From the NCBI GenBank assembly GCA_902728285.1, contig CACVBU010000824.1, forward strand, positions 203,307 through 267,306: a stretch of 64,000 nucleotides of DNA, given 5' to 3'. The DNA is from Clytia hemisphaerica. Lineage: Eukaryota > Cnidaria > Hydrozoa > Leptothecata > Clytiidae. The position numbers and the translations under genes were made by a program. The notes beneath the pieces are model-generated. The model was not told where the DNA came from. It ran no database searches and was given only the letters and a program-made list of their open reading frames with translations. This document shows, piece after piece, positions 35,561 to 47,400 of the stretch; position 1 is the first letter of the stretch, and each line of letters begins with the position of its first letter.

Positions 35561-38535
35561 AGATGGTGTCTCAGCATATGCAAAGCGTCACCTGCTGCAT
35601 ACCGTCAAATGCCCGACAAAAATTTAAATTTTTTACAGCTGCCTTGTGAAAAAATAAATCAATTTTACGGATACCACAGGAGGTTTTAACCCTGATATTC
35701 TCAAGAAACTTGCAATCGAGGCTGATATCAAGAATATGTCAGAAAAAGATAAGTACGTTATCATTGCTTTTGATGAGATGAAAATCAAAAGTGGGTTGGT
35801 TTACCACAAAGGTTCTGGTAAGCTCATTGGCTTTACTGAAACGGGAGACTTGAACCAGGAGTTTGCTCATCTCGAGAGATCCAACAATACTAAATCAGGT
35901 CACCAAGAGTCATTTGACCTCAATCGAGACATTGCAACACATGTCAATCGGTATATGGTGGGAGGAATTTGCTCAAGCTGCTCTTCCCATTTGGCTATTT
36001 CGCTACAGCTGGTATGACAGCTTCATAATTGTATTTAACAACAAACGAAGCCATCTGTGTGCTGACAGCAATGGATTTCAAGGTAAACATAGCAAAAAGC
36101 TCATAATATAATGTTTTTTCTACATGGTGCAATCTATGGTGCAAATATTTTCTTGCTCACAAGTTCCAAGATAAAACTACTAATGTTTTAACTGTGTGAG
36201 AGTACTAAAAAGAGTTTACATTATTGTGCATCTATATATTATTAGTATAACGCGTATGTCATTTTGTTTTGTGTTTTCTGCTTTCTGTCTGTGTGTCACT
36301 TTCAATTTCACAAGCAATGTTTTGTTCTCTATTTGTTTTGATTGACAGATCGGATAGAGCCTGGTTTAGACTTTATTCAGCCTTTGTTTTGAAATTTAAG
36401 GCCCATCTACATTTAGTAATTTTAATTTCTGCCCAGCTTTGCCTGATCCTGTTTTTCTCTTTTCTTTTGTTTGAAATGTTTTCGAATGTATTTAACGATC
36501 GTATTTATTAATGACATTCGAATTCTTTTCAAAACAAAACAAGTTTTTTTTATTATAGAAAAGAACATTTCAAATGTAAATCAAAACATAAAAATTAAAA
36601 AGTTTGTCCGTTCGAACAATAACAGCATTCAAAGGGCGATAAAAAGCAAGAGAAGAAATAAGTCCATCTCTTTCTTCATATAAAAAGATTCAAGTGGTTG
36701 ATACTGTTAAAAACTGTGTACGTCATTTTATTACATGTTTAAATTCGAAAAGTTATGACAAGGGTTTAAAAAAAGTAATTTAGAATTGACTTATTTATCT
36801 TTTCAAATCTGATAAAAACGGGGATAAAAACAAAGTTGCACTATTCTTTGTGGCTTCCCCGCTTTTTCCTAAAGAATCGTCATTTTTACATTTCACTCCT
36901 CTTTACCATGACATGTTCTCAAATTGTCGAAAACTGCACGGCGTATTTAATGCGAGCGAAGCGAGAAAAAGATCTCCTGGGGAGGGTTAGAGTCAAACTT
37001 TGAAGATATCTTTTTGTTCATTTGATCGTTTTTTTAAGCCAGCTTCAACATCCAAAGGACTTTTAGTGCGTTCAGCTACAGCTTAACCGGCGTGCGACGC
37101 CGGGTACCGGCTAGTATTTTTATAAAGATCTTTTTACTTTCATTAAAGGTTCGGGCCTTAGTCTCCGATGGTGCTGCAACAAATCGTAAGATGTATCGAA
37201 TCATGGCAAAGGGTTTGAAAATTTTCATTGGGGATTAAATCAACATGGTACCCTTCTGTTAATGCCGTTTGGGCATTGATTTTATGTTTGTTCCTTTGTG
37301 TAACTGATTAATCTTCTTAAAATTATTGCTTTGTATTTATATTGTCTTTTGTTGGTAGATTTCTTATAACTGTTCCCCCTTTATGTCATTTATTTCGTCT
37401 CGTGTGTATTAGGTTTAGTTTTTATTACCTTGAGAATGTGTAATGGTTATATATTTTTGTATTGTATTATGATCGCCATGGGAATTTCTATGTTATATGT
37501 GTAAGTTATAAATGTTCAGTCTTGTGGTGTTGTCTAAATGTTGTGTATTGTAAGTCAGTTATGTGCTGTTCCAACGCAGTGTTCTTTAGTGAGTATTTTC
37601 TGTATATGTTATATTTTTCTTTCACTTCGTTATAAGTTTACAGTTCTCTATTTCATTTATTGTTCTATTTTGTATCTTTCTAAGCTGCTTTGTATAATAT
37701 TTGCTCGATTTCTGAATTATTTTGAATTGTTTTTTTAGCCGTCAATCTATGTTGATGACGGGTAAAGAAGACTTATAAATATTAATTTGTTAAAATGTTT
37801 GACTGGCATTTACACTTCTAATATATTTCTTTTCTGATGCTCCTCATTTATTGAAGACAACAAGGAACTGTTTTTAAAATTCACTTGCTAATAAGAATAC
37901 CAGAAATCTTCATGTAAGAATTTGTAAATTTAAATTTGATTAAAAGAATTATTATTTTATACTGTCAGTTTTTTTGAGAATGCTATTTTAGTTCGAAAAC
38001 ATTTTTACCATTGAAATTCATTCAAAGCATTAACACATTTAACATTTTGAAAGTATTTATGTACAGATTTGTGTCCAACCTTGCTGTAAAATTTTCACTA
38101 TTCTTTTATCTTCAGCTTAAAGGTCAAGATATCTCTTGGCAGCACATTGTTCGAGTTGTGGAAGAAGACATGGGTACAAACTCTGAAGGACTCTTCAAAA
38201 CAGATATTGATGGTCTCAGAAAACTCAAACTTACTGATGAACACATACATTTAACACCCAGATCAAGAATGAAGTGAAATTAGCTGCTCAGGTAATACCT
38301 GTGTTTTAATATGATTTGTTTGTCCTTCTACGTTCTTACAAATTAAAGAAACCTGAAGAAACCGCTCTTAAAAGTTCAGTCATCAGCAATACAGTGTTGA
38401 TCTATTTTTATCAGAAGGGTGCTACATCAACTGACATCAAAACTCTATTTTTTATTTAGCTATTGAGCCAAACAACTGCAAATGCCTTAGAAATCCAAGG
38501 ACAGCACGTTACAAAATCAACAAGATTCTGAACCA
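35561..38535 (+). pseudogene. P-element / THAP9-type transposase gene remnant
   Basis: After an acceptor (CTCATTTTACAG, exon from about 35562) the plus strand reads WCLSICKASPAAYRQMP, then, across a shift near 35675, GGFNPDILKKLAIEADIKN, YVIIAFDEMKIKSGLVYHKG and GETG-like DLNQEF. A second shift near 35985 gives FGYFATAGMTA, then a TAA, then LYLTTNEAICVLTAMDFK to a donor at 36080. Exon 37149 onward reads VRALVSDGAATNRKMYRI. Exons at 38119-38298 (LKGQDISWQHIVRVVEED) and 38461-38535 (SQTTANALEIQGQHV) follow. The FDEM...GLVY and VSDGA..NR.M blocks carry the first two catalytic aspartates of P-element transposases. At least three frameshifts and an in-frame stop make it inactive. No THAP domain was found upstream. 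Confidence 0.7.
36231..37114 (+). mobile_element. Candidate non-autonomous Helitron inside the P-type gene's intron
   Basis: The right end has a perfect 7-bp hairpin at 37087-37103 (CCGGCGT, loop GCG, ACGCCGG), seven bases, then CTAG followed by T: the classic Helitron 3' signature (hairpin, then CTRR, inserted at A/T). The proposed left end is TC at 36231 preceded by A, followed by TATATATTATTAG and ACGCGTATGTC, the type of 5' end I recall from invertebrate Helitrons. The interior has GCGAGCGAAGCGAG. The 5' end is less certain than the 3' end. Confidence 0.55.
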
Positions 38536-38959
38536 AAATTAGGTTCTTCCAGTAAAATATAAGGTCATAAAAAACTAAAATAAAATCTATATACACACTT
38601 TGATACATTTTGATAAAAAGGTTGTTATGTGTTGGGATGTGTTATTTGTAATAAGGGTTATGTTGAGAGATATTTGCGGAAATAAACCTCAACTTTGTTA
38701 GCAAAGTTTTGATTCTTTGGTTTTCCTTTTGGTTTACTCACTTTCCTCGTCAATTTTTTTGCGAGATTTCTTTTTCCTTGCAACTTGTTTCATAAGTTCG
38801 ATGAAACCTTTGACAAACGATCATGCTCTAATGTCTATCCATTTTGAAATTATTTGTCTCCTTAGACTATCTTTTAAACTCTTTCCACCCTCAAAATCCT
38901 TTGTTAAAATCTCCCATCAATTATTAACACCATCACTTTTCTGATACGTTCCATCAATA

Positions 38960-39760
38960 TATCCCTCAGATCTTCAGATCGATATCTTCGAAGGAATTCT
39001 ACGGTCAAAATACCCTTTACCAATCCTTCCACTCTACATATGAAGAGATAAAAACTGTCATTCAGTTGAACAAGTCCGCCTCAATGATGCTTTCAATAAA
39101 TTTCATGGCAACATTTGCTGTTAACTTTGTTAGTTCAACATTTGACTTTAAGAGTTTAAAGTATTTTCTCATCATTGAAAAAATTATGTAGCCAGCTGAA
39201 TAACGTAACTTGTTGTTCTTCAGTTGTAAGCTTGACAGATTCATCTTTCTCTTTGTAATTTTCCAATTTTAGTATTTCAGTCATGATGTTAAGGATCAAT
39301 GAGTTTAAACAATAATTTAAATTCTTCTGTTGTTGTTTTTGAGCAGATCACGTCAAAGGTTTTTGGGTTTCTTTCTTAGATTGTTAAACATTCAATTCTC
39401 TCAAGAATTCTTGTTTATCATTCTCTTGGGTCAAATTTCTTTTACTCATCGATCAATAAATCTTGTCAACAATGTTTTACTTATCGTTTTGTATTCATTT
39501 GTGTCTTTCGTTGATAGTAAATCAATAGCCATATCTTGTACACGATTACCAAATATTTCAAAATTTCCAAGATCTATACAGTTGATCTTATCAGTTGTAA
39601 TTGCTGTTATTCATTACATGTTTTATGTTTTTCTAGGTTTAGTGTCAAGAGAGAGTGAGAGACTAAATTCAAGTACCATTTTCAAATATACATACCTTTT
39701 GTTGTACTTGGCTCATTTGTTTTTGTCTTCCTCTTAGGTTGTTTTCCCGTCAATGTATTA
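38960..39760 (-). pseudogene. Transposon-derived gene remnant, family not assigned
   Basis: Three minus-strand pieces: about 39755-39690 (KRKTKTNEPSTTK with donor GTATGT), 39612-39448 (DKINCIDLGNFEIFGNRVQD), and 39290-39062. The last piece reads DESVKLTTEEQ in one frame and NKLRYSAGYIIFSMMRKYFK in the next. L...E...LRY.AGYI..... is a motif I recall near the C-terminus of several cnidarian transposon-derived proteins. Frameshifts and stops separate the pieces. It faces the P-type gene tail-to-tail and could be related to it or to the ZAD gene family. Confidence 0.4.
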
Positions 39761-39879
39761 CCCGAATTAGATCAAAAGTTAACCATTATACTGTGTTATA
39801 AGTACAACACTGATTTTTGGATCATTCTCTGATATTGAAATACTAAAAATAGCTTTGAAGCTAGTAGCATGAAATAGAG

Positions 39880-41165
39880 TCATCAACAAAACAATCTACT
39901 CAGAGCTTTGCATCATTGACGGGCTGATCTACCGCGGAGACAAGATTGTGCTATCCAATAAACAGGAAACAAATGATCATCCAAACGTTCGAACGAAGAT
40001 ACTAACTAGACATTGCACACGAGGGAAACCCGGGAGCAACAATGATGAAGAGGTTTATACGAACAAGAACAAATCGAAGAAGTTGTGAGGGGTTGTCTTT
40101 CATGCCAGGCCGCAACAGACCCAAAACACAGGAACCCAAACATAGCATCTACACCACCGGAAGAACTATAGCAGAAACTCTCGGCAGATCACTGGGGACC
40201 AACTCCTGACGGATTCCAACTGCTAGTGATCATCAATGAGCTATTCCGATATCGTCGAGGGAAAAGGCGCAGAACAGAACATTAAAGCATTCGATGCAAT
40301 CTTTGCAAGACACCGATACTGAAAACGCCTAAAGACTGACAATGGACCACCATTCAATATATCAATGAAAACCACCTTCTGCAAGAGTACTTCAGATGGG
40401 CAGGTATCGATCACCAACCAACCAACAGTGCAGAAGACCCCGAAGCCATTTTCCATGAAAATTTGTCTCAAGGTTTGGCACACACACACAGTACTCATTG
40501 AGAATGACAACCCAAGGGCGGAGATACACAAGATACTTCAACTTAATCGCGAAACACCACAACCAACGACCGGCAAGGCACCTGCAGAGCTGCTCTTTGG
40601 ACGCAAATTTCAAAGCCGACTACCGCGAGACCGAAGACATGCCCAAGGAGGGACATAGAAGACGCAAAGCAACACGACCAGGAGACACAAAGAAAACAAA
40701 CTGAAGCAAAGGACAACAAGAAGTACGTCAAGCCACGCAACATCAAAATCGACGATCAAGTCCTCCTGAAGCAACTCAGCACAAAGACCGAGCCTCCGTA
40801 TGACCCGGAACCTGACACAGTCACATGCATCACATGACACTAGATCACAGCAACCAGAGCACGCCAGATGTTCACCAGAGATGCCCCGAAATAAAAACAA
40901 TTCACACAATGAGAGAAACCAAACTACAAGAACCTGCGACTCGCTGACAAAGATTCCAACACTTGGGACTGAGACGACGAAACAGCAGAACAACAAGCAG
41001 CAGAAGTTCAGCAACACATCAAACAATCACATGTTGAAGAAGACCAACAAGTCGACATTCAAGCCATTCAACTTCCAATCGGTCGAACGAACAGAGCACG
41101 TCGACCACCAGCTCGATTCAACAACTACGAAATGAACATTTGAAGGGGCAACGAACGAATAAAAC
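39880..41165 (+). pseudogene. Ty3/gypsy-like retrotransposon pol remnant (integrase region)
   Basis: Reading across several frames, 39895-40340 resembles the zinc-binding N-terminus and core of a Ty3/gypsy integrase: an IDGLIYRGDKIVLSN start, a C..C pair in CLSCQA, a DHWGPTPDG block, and KTDNGPPF at about 40336-40360. The rest to 41165 is richer in GC and AC than its surroundings and continues in broken frames. No LTRs or primer-binding site were recognised. At least five frameshifts and stops are present. The element is inactive. Confidence 0.6.
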
Positions 41166-42189
41166 GCAGAGACACAGGGAGATGTATACACTCCTCGAAA
41201 CAATAACACTCATTTAGATCACACGATGCAGCCTAATGGGGATTTAAAGTATAGTTTTAAATCAGAGTTTAAATTTATTTCGGCACTATACGCCCTCCGC
41301 CCTTTAGCCTTGGATGTCTGGTTCACATTCATTCTGCAAATTAGCCACCCTGTCCTATCGGGAAACCGTAACCTTTGATGCTTCTTTCGCAAAGCTGCTG
41401 AGTTCAGACTGGTGTAAAAATTTTTTACCGCCCTCCCGCCCTACAGTTACAAAGGAAATGGTTGCAGGCAACTCTTTTTTATATACTGTTTGTAAAGGGA
41501 CGATTTTACCCAAAACATATATTATGAGTAGTTAGCCAATAATTCCGCCAAACAATTAATACATACTTGTTTCGTATAATTCCCATCCTCCGAAAGTACA
41601 AGTTAAACTGCACGTATTTCTAGTTTTTCTTTTCTCGCTTTTTTTGCTTCTTTTAGTTTTTTTGATTTTTCTAGAATATTTATACGATGTAGGTTCTAGC
41701 ACGTATACATTTTCAACTGTTCAGGTACTCCAGCGCAAGCAGTGTGCATGTGTAAAATCTAACTTTGTCATCTTTATATTTTAGACTAAATCTCAAATAT
41801 AATAGAAGCGTAAAGCCAGATTGACGCTTTTTAGCGAGGTATGAGTCAGACCAAAAAAGATTTGGACACCCTCCCCTTTTATTCAGACTTCCCGCCACCG
41901 TTTATTATGTTTTAAAAAAAATTCGGAGCCCCCTTTTATTTGAACCTCCCTACTATTCGGGATCTTAGAGTAGCATCTTCTTTGCGAAAATAGTAATAAC
42001 CCTGTAAAATTCTGGCAGTGTATCAAAGACATGTATCCTTCAAATAAGTCAAAAAGTACGTCTCCATCAGTCAACAATTGTGTGAATTTTTTACCAATGT
42101 TGCTGTCTCGTTAAAAAATCGAGCTTTTAAATTACGAGACTTTGTACACTAAAAGCTGAAAATATCACAACAAACCAAATTTTCAGCTT

Positions 42190-42770
42190 CAAATATGTCA
42201 GTCGAATTTTTTTAGAGAAGGAATTAAAATGTCTTAAACGAAAATCAGCCGCTGGATGGGATCACTTACCTCCATGCATGCTAGAAGACTGCGTAAGAGT
42301 CATATCAGGTCCATTTACACACCTGATAAATTTGTTATTAACATCAGGAACCGTCCCAAACGACTAGAAAATCGCGAAAGTCACACCAATACACAAAAGC
42401 GGTTCCATTGACGATTACAAAAATTTTCGCCCAATTTTAGTTCTACCTGTACTTTCAAAAATACTAGCTGTGCAAACCCAGTTCATCCAATACATTGAGA
42501 ACAACAACATCCTCTCTAAACACCAATTTGGCTACAGGAAGAAGAGATCAACCGAGCTCACCACTATACTTCTAGCAGACAACATAAAAAAAGAAATTGA
42601 CAGTGGGAAACTTGTCGGTGCAGTATTCGTTGAGCTTTCAAAAGCCTTCGATACAGTTATTCAGTTCTGTTCGAGAAATTGAAATCCAACTGTGTCGACA
42701 AAAGTTCCCAAAACTGGTTTAGTGATAACTTCTTCGCTTCTTCAACCGTAATCAATTTGTTGTATTAAAT
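42190..42770 (+). pseudogene. CR1/Jockey-like LINE reverse transcriptase fragment
   Basis: The frame includes AAGWDHLPPCMLEDC, then VTPIHKSGSIDDYKNFRPIL, HQFGYRKKRSTEL, and VFVELSKAFDTV at 42615-42655. These are consecutive reverse transcriptase blocks in the correct order and spacing. An in-frame stop lies near 42366 and a frameshift follows the SKAFDTV block, after which LFEKLKSN continues in another frame. The catalytic FADD block and endonuclease are absent, so this is a 5'-truncated or internally decayed copy. Confidence 0.75.
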
Positions 42771-43517
42771 TGATGTAAATCACGAATGGAAAGTGTTATA
42801 TGCGTGGTTCTGCAGGGGTAGATTTTAGGAAAAGTATTTTAAATTTCCTAACAAATAAATTATTTTTTACACTATAATGGATCTATTTGTTTCCGCCGTC
42901 CGTTCAGTTATCTACATTGTTTATATACTTTTAGATGACATACTTTTGGATGAGTAATACCTTATGGATGGCCGAAGAAAATACCTACTAAATTTTAATC
43001 TTTTTAACAGTACTTATTTGCTGACTTACAATGATGAATTTCAGGATACAATACTGTGTTACAGCATTTATATGTCTTTTATTTTATAATCCCTTTTGGC
43101 TGGATCTGGGACCATAAAAAATAAAATTTTCAGGATGAGATATCTTGCCCTTGGCACTTAAGGGGTTAAATGAAACTAATTTTCATTTGCCATTTGGAAT
43201 TGAAAAACAAAATGTAAAATAAAATTGTTTTCGGAAAAGTTTTTTAGTTCAATTAAGATACTTGTTTACAATAGATAACAAAAAAAGAATTAAAGGATGA
43301 ATGGAATATGTTTTTGAACCTTTTAAGATATTTTTTTAAGATTCAATTGCTTGATTCGTTAAATTCAAACGCTTTATGCCTGGATTTTTTTTTCTCCAGA
43401 GGTCCTGTACATAGAGGGATAAAATATTTTACAATTCCTTTTAACTTCCACTAAAATAGAGAGAGGAAAAATTTGAGAAATTTGAGAGGCTATCTCAAAA
43501 TACAATGGAATGCAATA

Positions 43518-43881
43518 CAGTACGTCTTAAAAAAAGAGGGCCGCCGACTTTAAAGAGAAATTATTTTTAAGTTTTTCATAGCTCGATAATAATAATTTTT
43601 GCAGTATTCTAAAGATCGAGCTTACTAAAAATATAATTTTTATTTAAAATTGTTATCAAGATAACGAGTATCAATTGAATTTAAATCCGATCTTTTGATA
43701 TATCCAGTTAACTGCTCGTTAAAACATTAAGAACATATCAATAGCTGAAAATCTTGAATTTTAAGCGTAATTTTTTTCGGAAAGAAAAATTAAAATCCTA
43801 TCTTATTGTAAATAATACAAAACTTAAAAAATTATGGCACTTTGAAGTCGGCGGCCCTCTTTTTTTGTTTAGGTCGCACTG
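43518..43881. mobile_element. Tc1/mariner-type MITE, 364 bp
   Basis: The ends begin CAGTACGTCTTAAAA and, inverted, CAGTGCGACCTAAA. A shared AGAGGGCCGCCGACTT block lies about 20 bases in on both sides. Exact TA dinucleotides flank the element at 43516-43517 and 43882-43883. There is no coding capacity. Confidence 0.85.
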
Positions 43882-44497
43882 TAGTTATATAATTACAATA
43901 TCACAATAATAATATTACAATACAATACTTTAAATTAAATAGAAAAAAATAAATTTTAATCATCAATGAAAATCCCAAAGTATTATCGAATTCATGGCTT
44001 TAAAATACTATTATTAGTCAACATAATACAACAATTTACAATGCAATTGATACAAAAGTAACTGCACAAAAAAACATGATTTTAAAGTCAAATTGCTTGA
44101 CTATCAGATGCATGCATTGCTTTGAAAAAAAATAGAATACCTTAGATGTCTAAATACAACATTTTACAATATTATTACATACATAAGGCTCTTTGTTTAT
44201 TTTGCAAAAACAAAATATTACTTGCGCTACTGCATTAAAAACACAGAAAATTCATTCCAATTCTTATTCATCTCTTAAAAGTCAAAACATTGCAAACTTT
44301 CGGGTCGTTAAAATGTAATTTTAGAAAGAGGACATTCTATTGTTTAATTGGACAATTAAATGACGTTGCGTGCGCTCTTTTGTTTTAATGATTGGTTTAG
44401 AAAAGTGCAAAATTTTTACTTTATCAGTATTTTTTAAACAGCAATTCAGACCTCGCTAAAAAGCGTCAATCTGGGTTTATATAAAAGAAGAACAATA

Positions 44498-47400
44498 TTA
44501 CATTTTCATCATAAATGAAAATCCCACAGCCAGTGCCATTACCATATTGAAGAAACTTGCGATCGAGGAAACGCTTCCAGATGATGATTCGTTCAAGTCG
44601 AAGTTACTTTGAACGGTACGACCGTTGATAGGCTGTGGCGGTCGGTAGTTGTCGGACATTGAAGTTTTTTCGTCAGCACTTGCCAACAATTTTCTGAATT
44701 CCTCGAGCTGTTGATGACAAAGTAAATAAGTATTCTGAGGTCCCAAATAATAGAGGGTCCTACGACAAACACTGGTGGATCTAAAACAATAGAGCAACCA
44801 CGTCGAGAAATATAATGGAGTGCAATCCTCGTAAAAAGATACTGTAAGTCAATTAAAAGTCACTCCATCGTATTTCTTCGACGTAGTCTTAAAGCACCTA
44901 TGAAAAAGGGGGCAAACTTTTTGGAAAAAAATATGGGGGATAGGGTTGACAGGATTAAATTGAATAATAAGAATAAAACCATGGGGTATTGAGCAACTCT
45001 TTCTATGAATAGTAGTAGCTTAGTTACACTTTTAAACTCCCACATCAGTAATGGTTGCCTTGAATCTATTTTTTTCTATAGTTTTCAAAGATGCGTATTA
45101 TGCGCAGGCAAAAAAGTGCAGTCGTGCGAGAACAAGTATTTCACGGGGAAGAAAAACTGTATTCCTTTCTGCTACAGTTGGTCACGACAGCAGGTCAAAT
45201 TTTTACTTTCGCTATAGAATAGCCTTCCTTAAATATCAATACGCTAGGGGAAAATTTGCTTTTTAGAAAGGAAAAATCCATATTTCATCCCTTTTGATGT
45301 AAAATGTTATTGTTTTGACGTCTGTTAGACGTTGTTTTGTTGTCTTTCCGACGTTGTGAACGTCTGATTGACGTCGAAACAACATCGCGTGGTTTGACGT
45401 ATTTTCAAAATATTTTTGGCATCTGATAGACATCGAAATAACGTTATATGCTTTTTAAAAGGACTCTTACCTGAACTTCATTGACGTGACTTATCTTGCT
45501 GCTGACAAGATACTTGACAATCTCAGAGCAAGGCGGAGTCGTAAAAGATCCATAGTACATGTAATATTTTTCAGCTGCTTGATCTATCAATAAATCTTCC
45601 AGGAGGAAGGCAGGTATGTTATCTGTTTGACCGACTTTCTTGGCTTTCAGCAAATTATTGACGATGGAATCTAGTTTGGCATTTCTGGTGTCCTTAACCT
45701 AGGGAGATATGAATTGGTTGATTTCTGCTTTTGTTTACATGGAGACCAAAAATTAAGATTCAGACGATCAATGGTAAACTATTTTATCAGGGCGTCCTTT
45801 ATGGCAATTTCATTAATTCTCCTCTATCTTGTTCTAGATTAATAATAATGCTAGATGAAATATCATACCTCAAACAATTGAGCCCAAATCAACATACGAT
45901 CAGTTGTTGCAGATTCATCAACGTTGAGAAGGACAAGATGGAGCTAAACAAATAAATATTCTTCATATTAAAAATAAATCATGACAAAGAAGAATAAAAA
46001 ATAATAAAAATAATAATAATAATGTAAAATTGGCATTATTTCATCATGCCATTATGGTAACTAAATAAATTACCAAAAATAAAATACAAAATTTGGCTTT
46101 ATTTTTTATTTGTCATCAACCTTAGCATTTGAATCTAAAGGGAAAGCTGCGAAATTTTATCATTTTGGAAAGTTAGGAGCAAAGGCCGGTAAATATATGG
46201 TACCTCTAATGGATATTCTTTGCCATCAATTGTATGCTCTGATCCTTTTTTACTGTCGCTTCCCCAATGAAAATGTAGCGATGAGAATCTGTACGCAGAG
46301 TCTAAGTTTGGGGAAGGAAGGAAAATAGAAAACAAATAAATGAATTTAGGAGACTGTTTCAATCATTATAATGAAACCACAAAAGGGAAGTTATCGTTAC
46401 CAGGAAGATACCATAGTCAGTGGCTACCTGGCAAGGGGTGCAGGGGGTGCAGTGCATCCCCTAAAAATATCTGAGAGGGGTGCCAAAAGAGTTTTTCAAG
46501 GGGGCACCAAAATTTCGTTGATGTTTAATTGGGCGATTTGGCGTGCCCTTCCACACGTTAATAGCGCCTTTTATAAAGTGTAACGTTAATCTTTTTCACC
46601 TGCGGCGCTTTTTTTATTCTGTGCTCTTGCATCCTTTTTCTTGAGTTTTTCCGAAACTGCTACCAACATTGAATCGCGAAAAGCCGAAGAAAGAGAAGTG
46701 TTGTGTGTATCCACCAGGAGTTGAAGAGGATGCTCGCCCCAAAAGAGAGAGAACCAAAAAAGATCGAAACTTGTTAGTACACGCTGTAGTTTTTGTGGTC
46801 TTATGCTGACTAACTTTCTCCTTTTTGGGTGCTCTTTTAAGGGGGTTCGTCCCGATCGGAAATGCTGATTTCAAAGTTGACGTTGAACGACTACCCATAG
46901 GTTGACTTTTACTTTTGGGGAATCTTTTTTGTCATTAGGGGATTTCCCTATCCGCCACAAGCAGTTATTTGCCGCACCCAAATTAAAGGAAATTTAACAA
47001 AGCTCGCCGTAAGCGCTCGCCGTTTGTGATCAAAGTGACTTTTAAGACTGAAGATATGTTGACCTTTTGGAACAAGGCAAAAAATTGAAATCTTGAGCAT
47101 AATTTGTACTTTTGTCAGCCAAAATGCAAACAAAAACTTTAAACGTGATTTTCTCGATTTTTTTTAGAAACTCTGCAGAAGACAGGCCCTCAAGCATTCA
47201 ACCTTTTGACTTGAAATTGAGATATTCTTTATATCCATAAAACGGAGGTTCCCTATAATTTTCTATTAGAGATAACAAAAATGACGTCACTGTGAGCATT
47301 TGATTTTTTTATTAATTTTGACGAATCAGTAATTGTGCACTAAAAATGGCATAGCTCAGCGAAAAACGACTCAATGTCTTAGAAGTTTGTAATGAACATC

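Noticed and set aside
40543-41209. Long minus-strand Cys/Val/Leu-rich ORFs
   Set aside because: They are antisense shadows of the GC/AC-rich Ty3/gypsy-like remnant on the plus strand.
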